This document shows, piece by piece, positions 51,067 through 61,220 of a stretch of DNA of 64,000 nucleotides. This DNA comes from Roseovarius mucosus. GTDB taxonomy: Bacteria > Pseudomonadota > Alphaproteobacteria > Rhodobacterales > Rhodobacteraceae. Every line of letters starts with the position of its first letter. Positions within the stretch are counted from its first letter, which is position 1. Both the position numbers and the translations under genes were made by a program. The notes under the pieces were generated by a model. The model saw only the letters and a list, made by a program, of their open reading frames with translations, made no database searches and was not told where the DNA came from. The stretch covers positions 1 to 64,000 of the forward strand of contig NZ_CP020475.1 of the NCBI RefSeq assembly GCF_002080415.1. Direction: 5' to 3'.

Positions 51067-52210
51067 CCTGCCTCATATCCTCGCGCTTTGCCTGCTGCCA
51101 GGTCTCGCCTTGTCTCAGGGCGTGCCGACCAATGACAGTGGGCTGACCGCGCGTGACATCGTCGAGACCGGCGATCGCGAGGCTGACTTGGCCGTTCAGG
51201 CGGACAAGCTTGCCGTGCGCGAACTCATCGCCGAGATCGAACGGGAGCAGCTGGAAACCCTGCAACGCATCCTCGATGCCCAGACCAGCTTCGGCGGTCA
51301 GGGCCTGCCTGCCATGGTCTCGGGGCTGGAAAGCGGCAGCGGGGATCCAGCCCGCTCTGTCGAGGCGGTCTATGGCACGGGTGACATTGATCCCAATCCC
51401 GGCGGTGCGCAGAAGTTCGGGGATGCGGCGGAAAACATCGAGCAGCTTATTATCCGCGTGGCTCAGGAGACCAGCGGCTTTGCGGGTGTTGGACGCGCGG
51501 GCCTCTCCCCGGTCCAATGGCGCGCACTCCTTCAGGCGCTCATCTGGCAAGAAAGCCGGTTCACGATTGGCGCCCGCTCACCCGTCGGCGCCTATGGCCT
51601 CACCCAGATCATGCCGGGCACCGCCAGCGATCTCGGCATCAACCCGGAATACTATGACAGCCCCTATCTGCAGGTGCATGGCGGCGCGCGCTACCTCGCG
51701 ACCCAGCTCAACACATTCGATGGCAACATCATCAACGCCCTCGCGGCCTATAACGCCGGATCCGGCCGGGTGTTCGAGTATGGCGGCGTTCCGCCCTTTC
51801 GCGAGACCCAGCACTACGTCCAGGTGATCCCCGAACGCTATAACCTCTATTTGACCCGTATCGGCGGGATCGAAGCGCTTGGCACGATCGACCCCGCGCT
51901 TCTGGCCAATGCCAACCTCTCAATCACGGGTCATGGGGCGGCCTTCTATGGCAACAACTCGCCCGCCGCGATCAGGCAAGCCGCCCTGCGTATTGCGGAT
52001 ATCGTCGAACGGATTTCCGAAACCGAGGACGTGCAGGAGAGCGTCGCGCTCAACACCTATGCCCGCGCCGAACTGGTGCGTCTCGTGGCCGCCCGCATCC
52101 GGCTTCAGGCCGCCCGCACCCGCGTGCTCTCCGCCGAAGAGCTGGCCCAGGCCAGCGCCCGCATGGCCGAAGGCGCGTTCATGGATTTTACGATCAGGGA
52201 GATTGAATAA
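51056..52210 (+). CDS. Second lytic transglycosylase of the virB operon
   Basis: 384 aa from TTG 51056, preceded by GGAGGGGGA; no better start fits the overlap with the lipoprotein gene. Signal peptide LPHILALCLLPGLALSQG. An N-terminal helical region precedes an SLT domain: IWQESRFTIGARSPVGAYGL (catalytic Glu), TQIMPGTASDLGINP, INALAAYNAGSGRVFEYGGV. A 130-residue helical tail follows, absent from the first transglycosylase. It may combine cell-wall cutting with a structural role in the secretion apparatus. Confidence 0.87.
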   Translation: MKSSLPHILALCLLPGLALSQGVPTNDSGLTARDIVETGDREADLAVQADKLAVRELIAEIEREQLETLQRILDAQTSFGGQGLPAMVSGLESGSGDPARSVEAVYGTGDIDPNPGGAQKFGDAAENIEQLIIRVAQETSGFAGVGRAGLSPVQWRALLQALIWQESRFTIGARSPVGAYGLTQIMPGTASDLGINPEYYDSPYLQVHGGARYLATQLNTFDGNIINALAAYNAGSGRVFEYGGVPPFRETQHYVQVIPERYNLYLTRIGGIEALGTIDPALLANANLSITGHGAAFYGNNSPAAIRQAALRIADIVERISETEDVQESVALNTYARAELVRLVAARIRLQAARTRVLSAEELAQASARMAEGAFMDFTIREIE

Positions 52211-53019
52211 TGGGACATCTGCTCTTGAGGACAGCTTTGGCCACGACACTTGGCGTTGGCTTGCAGTTCAGCGCCCTACCCCCTGCCGCAGCACAAGGTG
52301 TACCGGTCGTCGACACCCAGAACATCGCGCAAAACATCCAGCAACTGCGGCAGATGATCGAAGACGAGATCCTGCAAAACGAGCAGCTGACGCAGCTCCG
52401 CGAACAGCTCGGCCTTCTCACGGACCAACTCGCGGAGCTGCAAAGAACCTACGAGGCCCTCACCCGCCTCGCCGAGCTTCCAGAAATCATCCGGACGGAA
52501 ATGGAAGACGAGTTGAACGGTCTGCTCGACCAAGAGTTCGGGGACATCCTCGCCACGATTGAAGCGATCAAGACTGGGGATTTCTCGGGCCTCTCGGGCT
52601 CCGGCGCAGGCGAGATCGAAACCCAGATGGACCGGGTGCTGGCCGATCTCGGCTTCGATGAAGACACGCTCTCGGAAATGGCCACCAGCGGCAATCCGGG
52701 CGCGAACCGCGTGGCGACGCAGGCCACCACCGGCGCCCTGGTCTCGGCCGCGGCCCAGAACAGCTATGAGGATGCCGGCCAATCGCTGGAACGGGTCGAC
52801 CGCCTGGTCGGGCTGATCGATGACATGGACGAACTCAAGGAAAGCATCGATCTCAACACGCGTGTCACGGCGGAACTGGCGATCGCGCTTGTCGCGATGT
52901 GGCAGCTCGAAGCGGTGCAGACCGTGGGCGACGGCACCGGCGGTGTGATCGATGCCGCCACCATCGCAGAGGAGCAGCGCTTCATGGACTTCACGCTGCC
53001 GGATCTGCGCGCAGACTGA
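52210..53019 (+). CDS. virB5: VirB5-like type IV secretion protein
   Basis: 269 aa, signal peptide (about residues 1-29, PAAAQ). The mature protein is mostly helical with coiled-coil runs (QNIQQLRQMIEDEILQNEQL and LREQLGLLTDQLAELQRTYE) and a second helical pair near the C-terminus, as in VirB5/TrbJ minor pilins. Start shares bases with the preceding stop (TAATG). Confidence 0.75.
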   Translation: MGHLLLRTALATTLGVGLQFSALPPAAAQGVPVVDTQNIAQNIQQLRQMIEDEILQNEQLTQLREQLGLLTDQLAELQRTYEALTRLAELPEIIRTEMEDELNGLLDQEFGDILATIEAIKTGDFSGLSGSGAGEIETQMDRVLADLGFDEDTLSEMATSGNPGANRVATQATTGALVSAAAQNSYEDAGQSLERVDRLVGLIDDMDELKESIDLNTRVTAELAIALVAMWQLEAVQTVGDGTGGVIDAATIAEEQRFMDFTLPDLRAD

Positions 53020-53034
53020 CTTGGGGTGTAACGC

Positions 53035-53688
53035 GTGGCGACTGAACAAGAAATCATCGAGGAAGAACTGGTCTACGGTGCCCTGCGCCGCGAACGGCTC
53101 TGGCAACGCCTTGGCCTGATGGGCCTTGTCTTCGGTATCATCGGCTGTCTGAGTGCCGCGGCTGTCTCGATCCTCGATGTCGACCCGCCCCCCGTCGTTG
53201 TCCCCTATGATCCCGCCACCGGCTTTGCACTCCCCGAAGCCTCGGTGGGCGCCTCCTCGGTGACCGCCAACCAGGCGATCATCGAGGCGGAGGTGTTCCG
53301 CTATGTGACCGACCGGGAGGTCTATAACCAGCTCGACAACGATCTGCGCATCCGCAGCGTCCTGCGCCGCTCGGACGGAGCTGCCGAGAGCGGGCTGCGC
53401 CAGATCTGGAACAGCGCCAACGAGAATTACCCGCCGACGATCTATGGCCCCAATGCTCGGCTCGACGTGGAAATCCTCAGCATCAACCGGATCGGAACCA
53501 ACCGCGCGACGGTCCGCCTGCGCAAGCGCCTGACGTCCATTAACGGCACCCAGACCGGCCTCTTCACCGCCACGCTTCTCTTCGAGTTCCGCCCGGAGAC
53601 CCGCCGCTCCATCGATGAGGTCTGGACCAACCCCTTCGGCTTCACGGTCCTCGAATATTCCGTCCGCTCCGACAGATTGGAGAATTGA
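53035..53688 (+). CDS. virB8: VirB8-type inner-membrane assembly protein
   Basis: 217 aa, GTG start. A short cytoplasmic N-terminus, one helix (about residues 24-46, LGLMGLVFGIIGCLSAAAVS) and a periplasmic NTF2-like domain with VTDREVYNQLDNDLRIRSVL and FEFRPETRRSIDEVWTNPFG. The latter NPFGF motif is highly conserved in VirB8. Nucleates the secretion complex. Confidence 0.92.
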   Translation: MATEQEIIEEELVYGALRRERLWQRLGLMGLVFGIIGCLSAAAVSILDVDPPPVVVPYDPATGFALPEASVGASSVTANQAIIEAEVFRYVTDREVYNQLDNDLRIRSVLRRSDGAAESGLRQIWNSANENYPPTIYGPNARLDVEILSINRIGTNRATVRLRKRLTSINGTQTGLFTATLLFEFRPETRRSIDEVWTNPFGFTVLEYSVRSDRLEN

Positions 53689-54386
53689 ATTTGTACCCAG
53701 TTCGACTTTTCATATTGCTGATTGCCCTGTTGCCCGGCCTTGCTTTCGCCGAAGCCATCCCGCGTGGCGGGCCCAATGACAATCGGGTGCGGCTGGCAAC
53801 ATATCAAGAAGGTCAGGTCTACCGCCTCAGCGTCTCGCTTACCCATGTCACCACCATCGAGTTCGGGGAAGGCGAGAGCATCCGCTCGATCATCGCGGGC
53901 GACACGGAAGGCTTCGAGATCGATGGCGTGCCCGGAGGCCAGGCATTTGCAATCAAGCCCGTTGCGCGCGGTGTCCATACCAATGTGACCGTCTACACGA
54001 ACAGGCGCAGCTACTATTTCAACGTCCAGGAGGTCCGCAGCCCGACCTTCTACGTCGTGCAGTTCCGCTATCCGGACGACGCTGCGCGCCCGACCCGGGC
54101 CATCGCGGCCCAAGCGCCGAACTACAATTACGGCGCCAGCGCGCGGACCGAGTTCACGCCAACGCGCATCTGGGATGACGGGACGTTCACGTATTTCGCG
54201 TTTCCAAGAAACGCGCCTGTGCCCGCGATCTTCCGCTACGCGGGCGGCCGCGAGCGCACGGTCAACACGCAAACTCCTGAAGACGGCGTGATCCGCGTCA
54301 GCGGCGTGAACCGCCAATGGGTCCTGCGACTTGGCGAAGAGGTGGTCTGCATCGAGGCGATCCCGCCCGCGGAGGCCACCTCATGA
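53685..54386 (+). CDS. virB9: VirB9-type outer-membrane core protein
   Basis: 233 aa, signal peptide ending AFAEA (about residue 23). N-terminal domain includes VTTIEFGEGESIRSIIAGDT and the C-terminal beta-sandwich includes TPTRIWDDGTFTYFAFPRNA, both VirB9/CagX hallmarks. The start is TTG 53685 or TTG 53691, both close to GGAGA. Overlaps virB8 and virB10 by four bases each. Confidence 0.93.
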   Translation: MNLYPVRLFILLIALLPGLAFAEAIPRGGPNDNRVRLATYQEGQVYRLSVSLTHVTTIEFGEGESIRSIIAGDTEGFEIDGVPGGQAFAIKPVARGVHTNVTVYTNRRSYYFNVQEVRSPTFYVVQFRYPDDAARPTRAIAAQAPNYNYGASARTEFTPTRIWDDGTFTYFAFPRNAPVPAIFRYAGGRERTVNTQTPEDGVIRVSGVNRQWVLRLGEEVVCIEAIPPAEATS

Positions 54387-55762
54387 GCGATACCGAGAAC
54401 ACCGAGCTGGAAAAGCGCCTCGCCGCCCTTGAGAAAGGCAGTGCCCGCGCCCCCATAGCGGCGCAGCGCCGGTCGCCCCTTCTCGCGCTAATCGTGATCC
54501 TCGTCATCGGCGCGGGTGGTGCCCTGCTTTATCTCCTCTCACAGCCCGACGAAGAGGAAGCCTTGCCGACGGCCACCCCGGACGTCTTCCAAAACGAGGG
54601 GGACGGCTTTGGCGCCATCGAGACCTTGCCCCCGCCCGAGCCCGAGGTTGTGTTCGTCGGACCAGACCCCGTCGAGCCCAACGCGGAGCTTCTGGCGCAG
54701 ATCACCGCCCTGCAGGCCCAGATCGAGGAATTGCGCAACGCCCCTGAACCAGTTGTCGAGGAAGACACCGCCGCCGCAGAGGCAATTGACGCGCTGACTG
54801 CTCAGATCGCGGCGCTACAAGCCGCCTCGGAAGCCGCACAGCAACGATTTCAGGACGAACTGACGGCGCGGGATCGCAGCCTTGAGCAACTCCGCATGGA
54901 TCTGGAACTGGCCCAACTCGAGGCCAGCCGGCCCCAACCCGCCCCAGCGGGCCCCACGGAAGATGAGCTGCGCGCACGCGAGCAAGAGCGACTGCGCCGC
55001 GAGGAAGAAGCCCGGCGCATGGCCGAGCTGGAGCGCCGCGCCACGGAGGAACGCGCCTTCCAGGAGCGGCGCATCGCCTCGCCCACGATCGCATTTGGCG
55101 GCCCATCCGGCGCCGCCGAGACGGAACTTGCGCAGCGCAGCTTCGGCGAGGTGACGGATTTCGTGCTGAACGGTGCGTTGCCCTCCACCGTGACGCAGGC
55201 CGAGGTGATCGCCAATCCCTCCAACACCATCGTGCAGGGCACCATGATCCAGGCCGTCATGGAAACCGCCCTCGACAGCTCACTGCCTGGCCAGACCCGT
55301 GCCGTTGTCTCCGAAGATGTCTACAGCGTCGATGGCGCGCGCCTTTTGATCCCCCGTGGCTCTCGCCTTATCGGACGCTATCGCTCCGGCGTCGATATCG
55401 CGCAGCGCCGCGTCACCATCGCCTGGGACCGGATCATCCTGCCTGACAATCAGACCGTCCAGATCAGCTCCTTCGGGGGCGATGAATTGGGCCGCTCCGG
55501 TGTCACCGGCTTTGTGGACACACGCTTTGCCGAGCGTTTCGGGTCGGCAGCCCTGATCTCGCTGATTTCGGCCGCACCAAGTGCCGCCGCCTCCGAGGTC
55601 CAGGATGAGACTGCCGCCGACGTTCTCGAAGACGTAGGCGATGATCTGGCAGATGCCACGGACAGCGTCATCGGCGATTACCTCTCTATCGGCCCCGTCA
55701 TCTATGTCGACCAGGGCGCCCGCGTCACGGTCATGGTCGACCGCGATCTGGAGATATTCTGA
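54383..55762 (+). CDS. virB10: VirB10-type energy-coupling protein
   Basis: 459 aa from ATG 54383. N-terminal cytoplasmic tail, one helix (about residues 32-53), a long coiled-coil with Glu/Arg/Ala repeats (about 95-230), and a C-terminal TrbI domain beginning near GQTRAVVSEDVYSVDGARLL, with PRGSRLIGRYRSGVDIAQRR. It spans both membranes and relays ATPase energy to the outer core. Confidence 0.93.
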   Translation: MSDTENTELEKRLAALEKGSARAPIAAQRRSPLLALIVILVIGAGGALLYLLSQPDEEEALPTATPDVFQNEGDGFGAIETLPPPEPEVVFVGPDPVEPNAELLAQITALQAQIEELRNAPEPVVEEDTAAAEAIDALTAQIAALQAASEAAQQRFQDELTARDRSLEQLRMDLELAQLEASRPQPAPAGPTEDELRAREQERLRREEEARRMAELERRATEERAFQERRIASPTIAFGGPSGAAETELAQRSFGEVTDFVLNGALPSTVTQAEVIANPSNTIVQGTMIQAVMETALDSSLPGQTRAVVSEDVYSVDGARLLIPRGSRLIGRYRSGVDIAQRRVTIAWDRIILPDNQTVQISSFGGDELGRSGVTGFVDTRFAERFGSAALISLISAAPSAAASEVQDETAADVLEDVGDDLADATDSVIGDYLSIGPVIYVDQGARVTVMVDRDLEIF

Positions 55763-55766
55763 GCCC

Positions 55767-56753
55767 ATGTCGCTGAGCTATCTCGAAACCTCGCTCGACC
55801 GGATCGACGCCGCCGCCCGCGACGATGTCATCGAGATCTGCATCAACCCTGATGGCACCTGCTGGGGCGAATTCCAGGGCGATCACTTCATGCGCGCGCT
55901 GGATCAAAGGCTGACGGGCGTTCAGGTCAGGGACCTCGGCAACCAGATCGCCTCATCGGCCAATACCACGATGAGCAAGGACCGCCCCATCGTCTCGGTT
56001 TCGATCACCTACAAGGGGCGCCCGATCCGCGCACAGGTCATCACCCCGCCCGCCGTGCTCTCGGCCATGTCGATCAGCCTGCGGTTCTTCTCAAGCCTGC
56101 CACTCGAGGGCATTGCGCTCGATTTCCTCTACGGAAAAGAGCGCAAGCTCGAAGACCTGCGCGTCGAAAAGAAACGCGCCTTGCGTTCGGTGGTGGCTGC
56201 GGGCGTGATCGATGATGCGCTGGTCTTCTGCGTCGAGAACAAACTCAACATGATCGTCTCAGGTGGCACCTCCACCGGCAAGACCGTCGCCGCACGCAAG
56301 ATCCTCTCTCACGTAAGGGCCGAGGAACGCATCGTCACCATCGAAGAAGCCGCCGAGCTTTTGCCGACCCAACCAAATGCCGTGACCCTCATCGCCAATC
56401 GCGACGCAGAATTCCAGACCGCCGATGTGCTTCTCACCGCCACGCTGCGCATGCGCCCCGACCGGATCATCTTGGGCGAGGTGCGCGGCAAGGAGGCCAT
56501 GACCTTTCTGGAAGCCATCAACACCGGCCATGGCGGCTCGATGACCACGCTGCATGCCGAAACCCCGCAATTGGCCGTGCAGCGGCTTGCGATCGCAGCA
56601 CTGAAGACCGAGATCCCGATGACCTATGCCGACATGATCCAGTACATCGAGAACTCCATCGATGTGATCATTCAGGCCGGCCGCCATGACGGCAAACGCG
56701 GCATCACCGAATTCTACCTCCCCGGCGCAACTGAGATTGGAACTTCTCCATGA
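55767..56753 (+). CDS. virB11: VirB11-type secretion ATPase
   Basis: 328 aa from ATG 55767. N-terminal domain followed by a RecA-like ATPase: Walker A SGGTSTGKTVAARKIL (about residues 165-180), Asp box RIVTIEEAAEL, Walker B MRPDRIILGEVRGKEAMTFL and the His box NTGHGGSMTTLHAE. Hexameric traffic ATPase of the conjugation machine. Confidence 0.94.
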   Translation: MSLSYLETSLDRIDAAARDDVIEICINPDGTCWGEFQGDHFMRALDQRLTGVQVRDLGNQIASSANTTMSKDRPIVSVSITYKGRPIRAQVITPPAVLSAMSISLRFFSSLPLEGIALDFLYGKERKLEDLRVEKKRALRSVVAAGVIDDALVFCVENKLNMIVSGGTSTGKTVAARKILSHVRAEERIVTIEEAAELLPTQPNAVTLIANRDAEFQTADVLLTATLRMRPDRIILGEVRGKEAMTFLEAINTGHGGSMTTLHAETPQLAVQRLAIAALKTEIPMTYADMIQYIENSIDVIIQAGRHDGKRGITEFYLPGATEIGTSP

Positions 56754-56944
56754 AGACCTTTGAATACAATATCCTGTCCTTTCCCATGACCCGCAAAACC
56801 AGCCTTGCCGACATGCAGATCTGCCTGAACGAGAAGGGCGCAGACGGCTGGGAGGTGGTGTCGATCAGCTCCTCGGAATTCGCCAATGTAGGACACACGG
56901 TCTTCCTGAAGCGTGAAACCATAGCCACCGGAGCCACGGCATGA
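56750..56944 (+). CDS. Small protein, DUF4177-like
   Basis: 64 aa, ATG overlapping the virB11 stop (ATGA). MKTFEYNILSFPMT at the N-terminus and LNEKGADGWEVVSISSS in the middle follow the DUF4177 pattern (WE-yk, LN-xG-xxGWelv). Soluble, no signal. Function unknown; its tight coupling to virB11 suggests a role in or control of the secretion ATPase. Confidence 0.75.
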   Translation: MKTFEYNILSFPMTRKTSLADMQICLNEKGADGWEVVSISSSEFANVGHTVFLKRETIATGATA

Positions 56945-57354
56945 GGCAAGCGCGCTGTACCCTTGTGCTGGCGGCGCTGGTCCTGGGACTGACGGCCGCC
57001 CCCACTTTCGCCGAGCGCAACTTGGTGCCGACCCTCGAGCGCAGGTTCACCGTCTGCCCGGACCGGCCCGCCGAGCCCGTCTGGATGCAGGAGATCCCCC
57101 TGCGCCAAGCCTATCAGCGGGTTCTGGTTCAGGACATCTATCGCGCCCAGAATCTCGAGCGGGTCGTCGAGATCGGCAACTGCGACTGCGCGACCCGGTT
57201 CCCGTCCTGGGACGCGGCCGAGGCTGTCTTTCGGGAGAGGTACGCGAACGACGAACGATGGGAAATGCTCGAAGCCTCCGACGCCTACAACCGCCGCGCC
57301 AACGCCGCCCGAACTGCCGCCAAGGCCATCTGCGACGCCGCAGGTAATTGGTAA
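56941..57354 (+). CDS. Exported hypothetical protein within the virB cluster
   Basis: 137 aa, signal peptide (LVLAALVLGLTAAPTFAE). The mature part has four cysteines, including a CDC pair (EIGNCDCATRFPSWDAAEAV), and an Ala-rich helical end. I do not recognise a family, but its overlap with the DUF4177 gene and 12-base distance to virB6 make it a genuine member of the transfer operon. Confidence 0.75.
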   Translation: MRQARCTLVLAALVLGLTAAPTFAERNLVPTLERRFTVCPDRPAEPVWMQEIPLRQAYQRVLVQDIYRAQNLERVVEIGNCDCATRFPSWDAAEAVFRERYANDERWEMLEASDAYNRRANAARTAAKAICDAAGNW

Positions 57355-57366
57355 GGCAGCGCCGCG

Positions 57367-58443
57367 ATGAGTGTCGTCACCTATTTCGTTGAAACCTCCC
57401 AAGCCTATCTCGACACCGCCGCTGAGACCCAGTTTGGTGCGGTTGCGGGAACGGTCGGCACGCTCCTGGTTTTGGGGACAACGCTGGTGGTGATCCTCGT
57501 CGGAATCAACATGATCTATCAATACCGGGCCATGGATGGGCACACAGCCTTCTGGCTCGCGGTCAAGATCGGGCTCATCGGGATATTCGCGACCAATTGG
57601 ATGCAGTTCAACGCGTTCTCGTCAGCCATTCTCTATGGGATCGACAGTATCGCGGGTGCGCTGGTAGCCTCCGTCGGCGGCGGCAGTCCGGGGCCCTCTG
57701 GAACTTTCGCCGAAGAATTCGACCGGCTGATCGCGGAACTGGGCAACTATTTGAACGCTGCCGGGTCCGAACTGAACTGGATGGCCGGCGCCATGCTCGA
57801 CATCGTCGGTGTTCTTCTGCTCTCAATCCTCGGCGGAATGGCCGCCTTCATCCTCGTGGCCTCCCGCCTGATGATCGCGCTCCTAATCGGGATCGCCCCG
57901 GTGATGATTTTCCTGACCCTCTTCGAGGTCACCAAGGATTATTTCGCGCGCTGGCTGTCCGCGCTGATCTCCTTTGCGCTATACCCCATCGTCGTCGCAG
58001 GCGTGTTCGCAACGATCACAGGCGTTTCCTCCGCGCTCATCGGTGAACTAGGCGATCCCGAAGGGGCCTCAAACATCGGCGCGCTCATCCCCTTCTTCAT
58101 GATGGTGCTCATGGCCAAGGGCTTCATTATCGCCACGCCCTTCATCGTCCGCGCGATCTCCGGCAACATCATGATGCCCGCCCTCTCCGGTGGCCTCGGC
58201 GGCGGCTACAGCTTTGCCCGCGCCGCCATGGGAAGCCAGCAGGCCTACAATCGCTACCTCATCGGCGGGGCCAGTGGCGCAGAATACGCAGCCCTCAGGG
58301 CGCGGCAGTTCTTTGGCGTGCAGCAAATGCCAGTGCGGCAAGGCATGGGACAGACGGGTTCCGGAGGCGGCACAGGATCCGCAGACTCGGGATCAAAAAT
58401 GCTGGCGCAGCTGGCGAGACTGGGACGGCTTGGGCGACGGTGA
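57367..58443 (+). CDS. virB6: VirB6-type polytopic secretion protein
   Basis: 358 aa with about six helices (TrbL/VirB6 family). Conserved region EVTKDYFARWLSALISFALY (about residues 188-207) with the invariant Trp, and a Gly/Ser-rich C-terminal tail. Forms the inner-membrane substrate path. Unusually it is at the end of the operon, after virB11. Confidence 0.9.
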   Translation: MSVVTYFVETSQAYLDTAAETQFGAVAGTVGTLLVLGTTLVVILVGINMIYQYRAMDGHTAFWLAVKIGLIGIFATNWMQFNAFSSAILYGIDSIAGALVASVGGGSPGPSGTFAEEFDRLIAELGNYLNAAGSELNWMAGAMLDIVGVLLLSILGGMAAFILVASRLMIALLIGIAPVMIFLTLFEVTKDYFARWLSALISFALYPIVVAGVFATITGVSSALIGELGDPEGASNIGALIPFFMMVLMAKGFIIATPFIVRAISGNIMMPALSGGLGGGYSFARAAMGSQQAYNRYLIGGASGAEYAALRARQFFGVQQMPVRQGMGQTGSGGGTGSADSGSKMLAQLARLGRLGRR

Positions 58444-58815
58444 CGGCCCACAGCTGCCGTCCATCAGTAGGACTGATGCTGCGCCGCAGCTTCTCTAGAC
58501 CGGCCATTCGTGCGACGTGCAGCATTTTTGGGATCCAAGTGGCGGCGATGCGGGACATAGATGCCGGTCGCTTATCTCCGCCTTGCCGATGCTATCGGCC
58601 CACTGCGGACCTTCAAGATAGCGCAGCACGCCTCGGCTGAGACGTCAATCAGCCTGACGAAATGAGCTGGGATCTACGGCTGCTCCCAGCTAATGGGGAG
58701 TCCGAGAATCTGTTGCTGCACGGCACGTCACCCAAGTATTGGCACTTATGCCTTTCGACAGTAACTGTGAACGAAACAGGAACCCGATGGGGTCAAATGA
58801 AAGAATTAAACTTTC
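58444..58815. other. Intergenic stretch after the virB operon
   Basis: About 370 bases without a supportable gene. I found no clear terminator hairpin. Short plus-strand frames lack ribosome sites. Confidence 0.4.
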
Positions 58816-59110
58816 AAGGTTAGTTGCCTGTTTTGCCGGATCGATTCCGGCGAATTGCTCGCTCATCGGGTCTATCTGGGCGACCGCATCCTGGCCTTCC
58901 TCGACCTACATCCGATCCGCGCAGGCCATGTGCTTGTCATTCCCAAAGCACATCATGTCTGGTTTGAGGGCCTGCCCGAGGATCAGGAAACGCGGCTTAC
59001 CAGCCGCGCGCAACGTTTGGCGAAGCGGATGAAATCGATATATGGGGTTAAGCGCGTAGCGCCATCTCTTTCGCCGGTGTACCGCTGTTGCGGCGCATTG
59101 TCAGGCGCGC
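58816..59110 (+). pseudogene. HIT-family hydrolase remnant
   Basis: Reading from about 58825 gives CLFCRIDSGELLAHRVYLGD and RILAFLDLHPIRAGHVLVIP, then KAHHVWFEGLPEDQETRLTS, the N-terminal two thirds of a HIT (histidine triad) nucleotide-binding protein. No start codon is in frame before it, and after YGVKRVA a frameshift destroys the region that should carry the HxHxHxx triad. It is a decayed gene unrelated to the neighbours. Confidence 0.75.
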
Positions 59111-59213
59111 ATCGAAGGCGCCTGTCGATGCCTTCGATGGTAATGTTCCGGCTTTCTATCGGTGTGTCCCGGCCGGGGCGCGCGACTCGCCCCGCCAGAA
59201 TTACAGTGAAGCG

Positions 59214-60728
59214 TTACTCTGCCAATTCAGGCTTTGGGGACAGTTCCTCTGGCGATTTGGCCGACATGCCCAAAGCCTTGGCAACACCTTCGCCATAGTT
59301 TCGGTCGCAGCGCGTACAGTTGTCGATGTGACGCTGCTTTATGAAATCAGGAGCATCGCCCATGTTTCGCCCGGTGTTTTCAAACAGAACCTGTTGTTGT
59401 GCCGGTGTCATCAGTTGGAAAAGCTTGCGGGGCTGCGTGTAATAATCGTCGTCATCCTCGCGGAAATCGAACATTGCGGCGTTTCCGTCAATCTTGAGTG
59501 GCGGCTCCGCGTATTCGGGCTGATCGACCCATTGGCCAAAGCTGTTCGGCTGATAGTGCGGCAGCCTGCCGTAGTTGTCATCCGCCCGCCCAAGGCCATC
59601 TCGGTGGTTGCTCATGACCGGACATTTGGCGGCATTGACTGGCACCTGCTGGTAATTCACACCCAGTCGGTAGCGCTGTGAGTCCGGATAATTGATCAAC
59701 CGCGTCTGAAGCATCTTGTCGGGCGAAACGCTGATTCCCGGCACGAGGTTCGATGGCGAGAAAGCGGCCTGCTCGACATCTGCGTGATAGTTTTCCGGAT
59801 TGCGGTTCAGTTCGAATTCGCCGACTTCGATAAGTGGGTAATCTTCCTTGTACCAAACCTTGGTCAGGTCGAACGGATGAACGTGATAGGTTTCTGCCTC
59901 GGCTTCGGGCATCACTTGTACATACATCTTCCAGCGCGGAAAATCACCGCGTTCGATCGCATCAAAGAGATCGCGCTGATTGCTTTCGCGGTCATCGGCC
60001 ACAACCGAAGCTGCCTCTGCGTCAGTCAGGTTTTCAATGCCCTGTTGGGTCCTGAAATGCAACTTCACCCAGAAACGCTCACCGGCGTCGTTCCAGAAGC
60101 TATAGGTATGGCTGCTGAACCCGTGCATGTTCCGGAAACTTTTGGGAATGCCGCGATCAGACATCACCACCGTGACCTGATGCAGGGCTTCGGGCAGAAG
60201 CGTCCAGAAGTCCCAGTTGTTTGTCGGGGAACGCATGTTGGTCCGTGGATCGCGTTTGACGGCCTTGTTGAGATCCGGGAATTTCTTGGCATCCCGCAAG
60301 AAGAACACAGGGGTGTTGTTACCCACCATGTCCCAGTTACCTTCTTCGGTGTAGAATTTGAGCGCAAAGCCGCGAATATCCCGCTCGGCATCTGCCGCGC
60401 CGCGTTCACCCGCCACAGTGCTGAAGCGGGCGAACATCTCGGTCTTCTTGCCAACTTCACTGAAAATTTTGGCGCGTGTGTAGTGGGTGATATCGTTGGT
60501 CACGGTGAACGTGCCGAACGCACCGGACCCTTTGGCGTGCATGCGGCGCTCCGGGATGACTTCGCGCACGAAATTCGCAAGCTTTTCGTTGAGCCAGATA
60601 TCTTGCACCAACACGGGCCCACGTTTCCCTGCGGTCATTGAGTTCTGGTTGTCGACCACCGGAGCACCGAAAGCCGTTGTCAGGTGGGACACCGGACATT
60701 TACCCTTGTTTAAGACATCATCTGACAT
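59214..60728 (-). CDS. katA: Monofunctional haem catalase (clade 3 size)
   Basis: 504 aa, small-subunit catalase. The distal His64 is in [20 protein letters not shown], Asn137 in [20 protein letters not shown], and the proximal Tyr in [20 protein letters not shown]. The full length and all active-site segments are intact. It decomposes H2O2 in the cytoplasm. It stands alone; the 490-base upstream region contains no gene. I do not see an OxyR gene nearby. Confidence 0.95.
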   Translation of the reverse strand: MSDDVLNKGKCPVSHLTTAFGAPVVDNQNSMTAGKRGPVLVQDIWLNEKLANFVREVIPERRMHAKGSGAFGTFTVTNDITHYTRAKIFSEVGKKTEMFARFSTVAGERGAADAERDIRGFALKFYTEEGNWDMVGNNTPVFFLRDAKKFPDLNKAVKRDPRTNMRSPTNNWDFWTLLPEALHQVTVVMSDRGIPKSFRNMHGFSSHTYSFWNDAGERFWVKLHFRTQQGIENLTDAEAASVVADDRESNQRDLFDAIERGDFPRWKMYVQVMPEAEAETYHVHPFDLTKVWYKEDYPLIEVGEFELNRNPENYHADVEQAAFSPSNLVPGISVSPDKMLQTRLINYPDSQRYRLGVNYQQVPVNAAKCPVMSNHRDGLGRADDNYGRLPHYQPNSFGQWVDQPEYAEPPLKIDGNAAMFDFREDDDDYYTQPRKLFQLMTPAQQQVLFENTGRNMGDAPDFIKQRHIDNCTRCDRNYGEGVAKALGMSAKSPEELSPKPELAE

Positions 60729-61220
60729 GGCCGTTCTCCCTCAAATAATGTGAATTTCCATGACACTTTAGAATGAGCATCAGGATTAATAAAGCGATGA
60801 TGATGGAATAACAAAAACCACAGCCTGTAAAGTCGGTGGCCTCCTTCGCGTTAGTGGCCGCTCAAATTCTAAAAACTGCGCCTTGTACTGCGAGTAATAT
60901 GCCTCAGTTCCCGTCGTAGCGAAGGTCGGCTTCCCACCCTTCGAGACCGATGCTGCGCCATTGATAAAAGAGAAGTATGGGCTCCAAGCCGACTTGCGGC
61001 GGTGCAGCATTGGGTTCTGGGCCATCATCGCCCCTGAGAGGTTGAACCGATGACCGCTGTCAGCCCAGAGCAGACCGACAGTCCTTGGTTCGAATTTGCG
61101 ATAGCTGCCCTTCACCGCGCAGTTGGTGAACTGGTACTATGCGGACGGAGCGGTCGTTTGCCTTGCTGTTGTGAGAGGCCGCTTAGTGTCACCGTGGCGG
61201 ACATTAATTGAGAGCCGGAT
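60729..61220. other. Intergenic stretch upstream of katA
   Basis: About 490 bases. The first 60 bases next to the katA start are AT-rich and should hold its promoter. The remainder contains a minus-strand open frame (60786-61115) without ribosome site or recognisable product, which I do not accept as a gene. Confidence 0.4.

Noticed and set aside
60786..61115. Minus-strand frame of 109 codons upstream of katA
   Set aside because: No ribosome site and no known motif; it lies in a gap that mainly holds the katA promoter.
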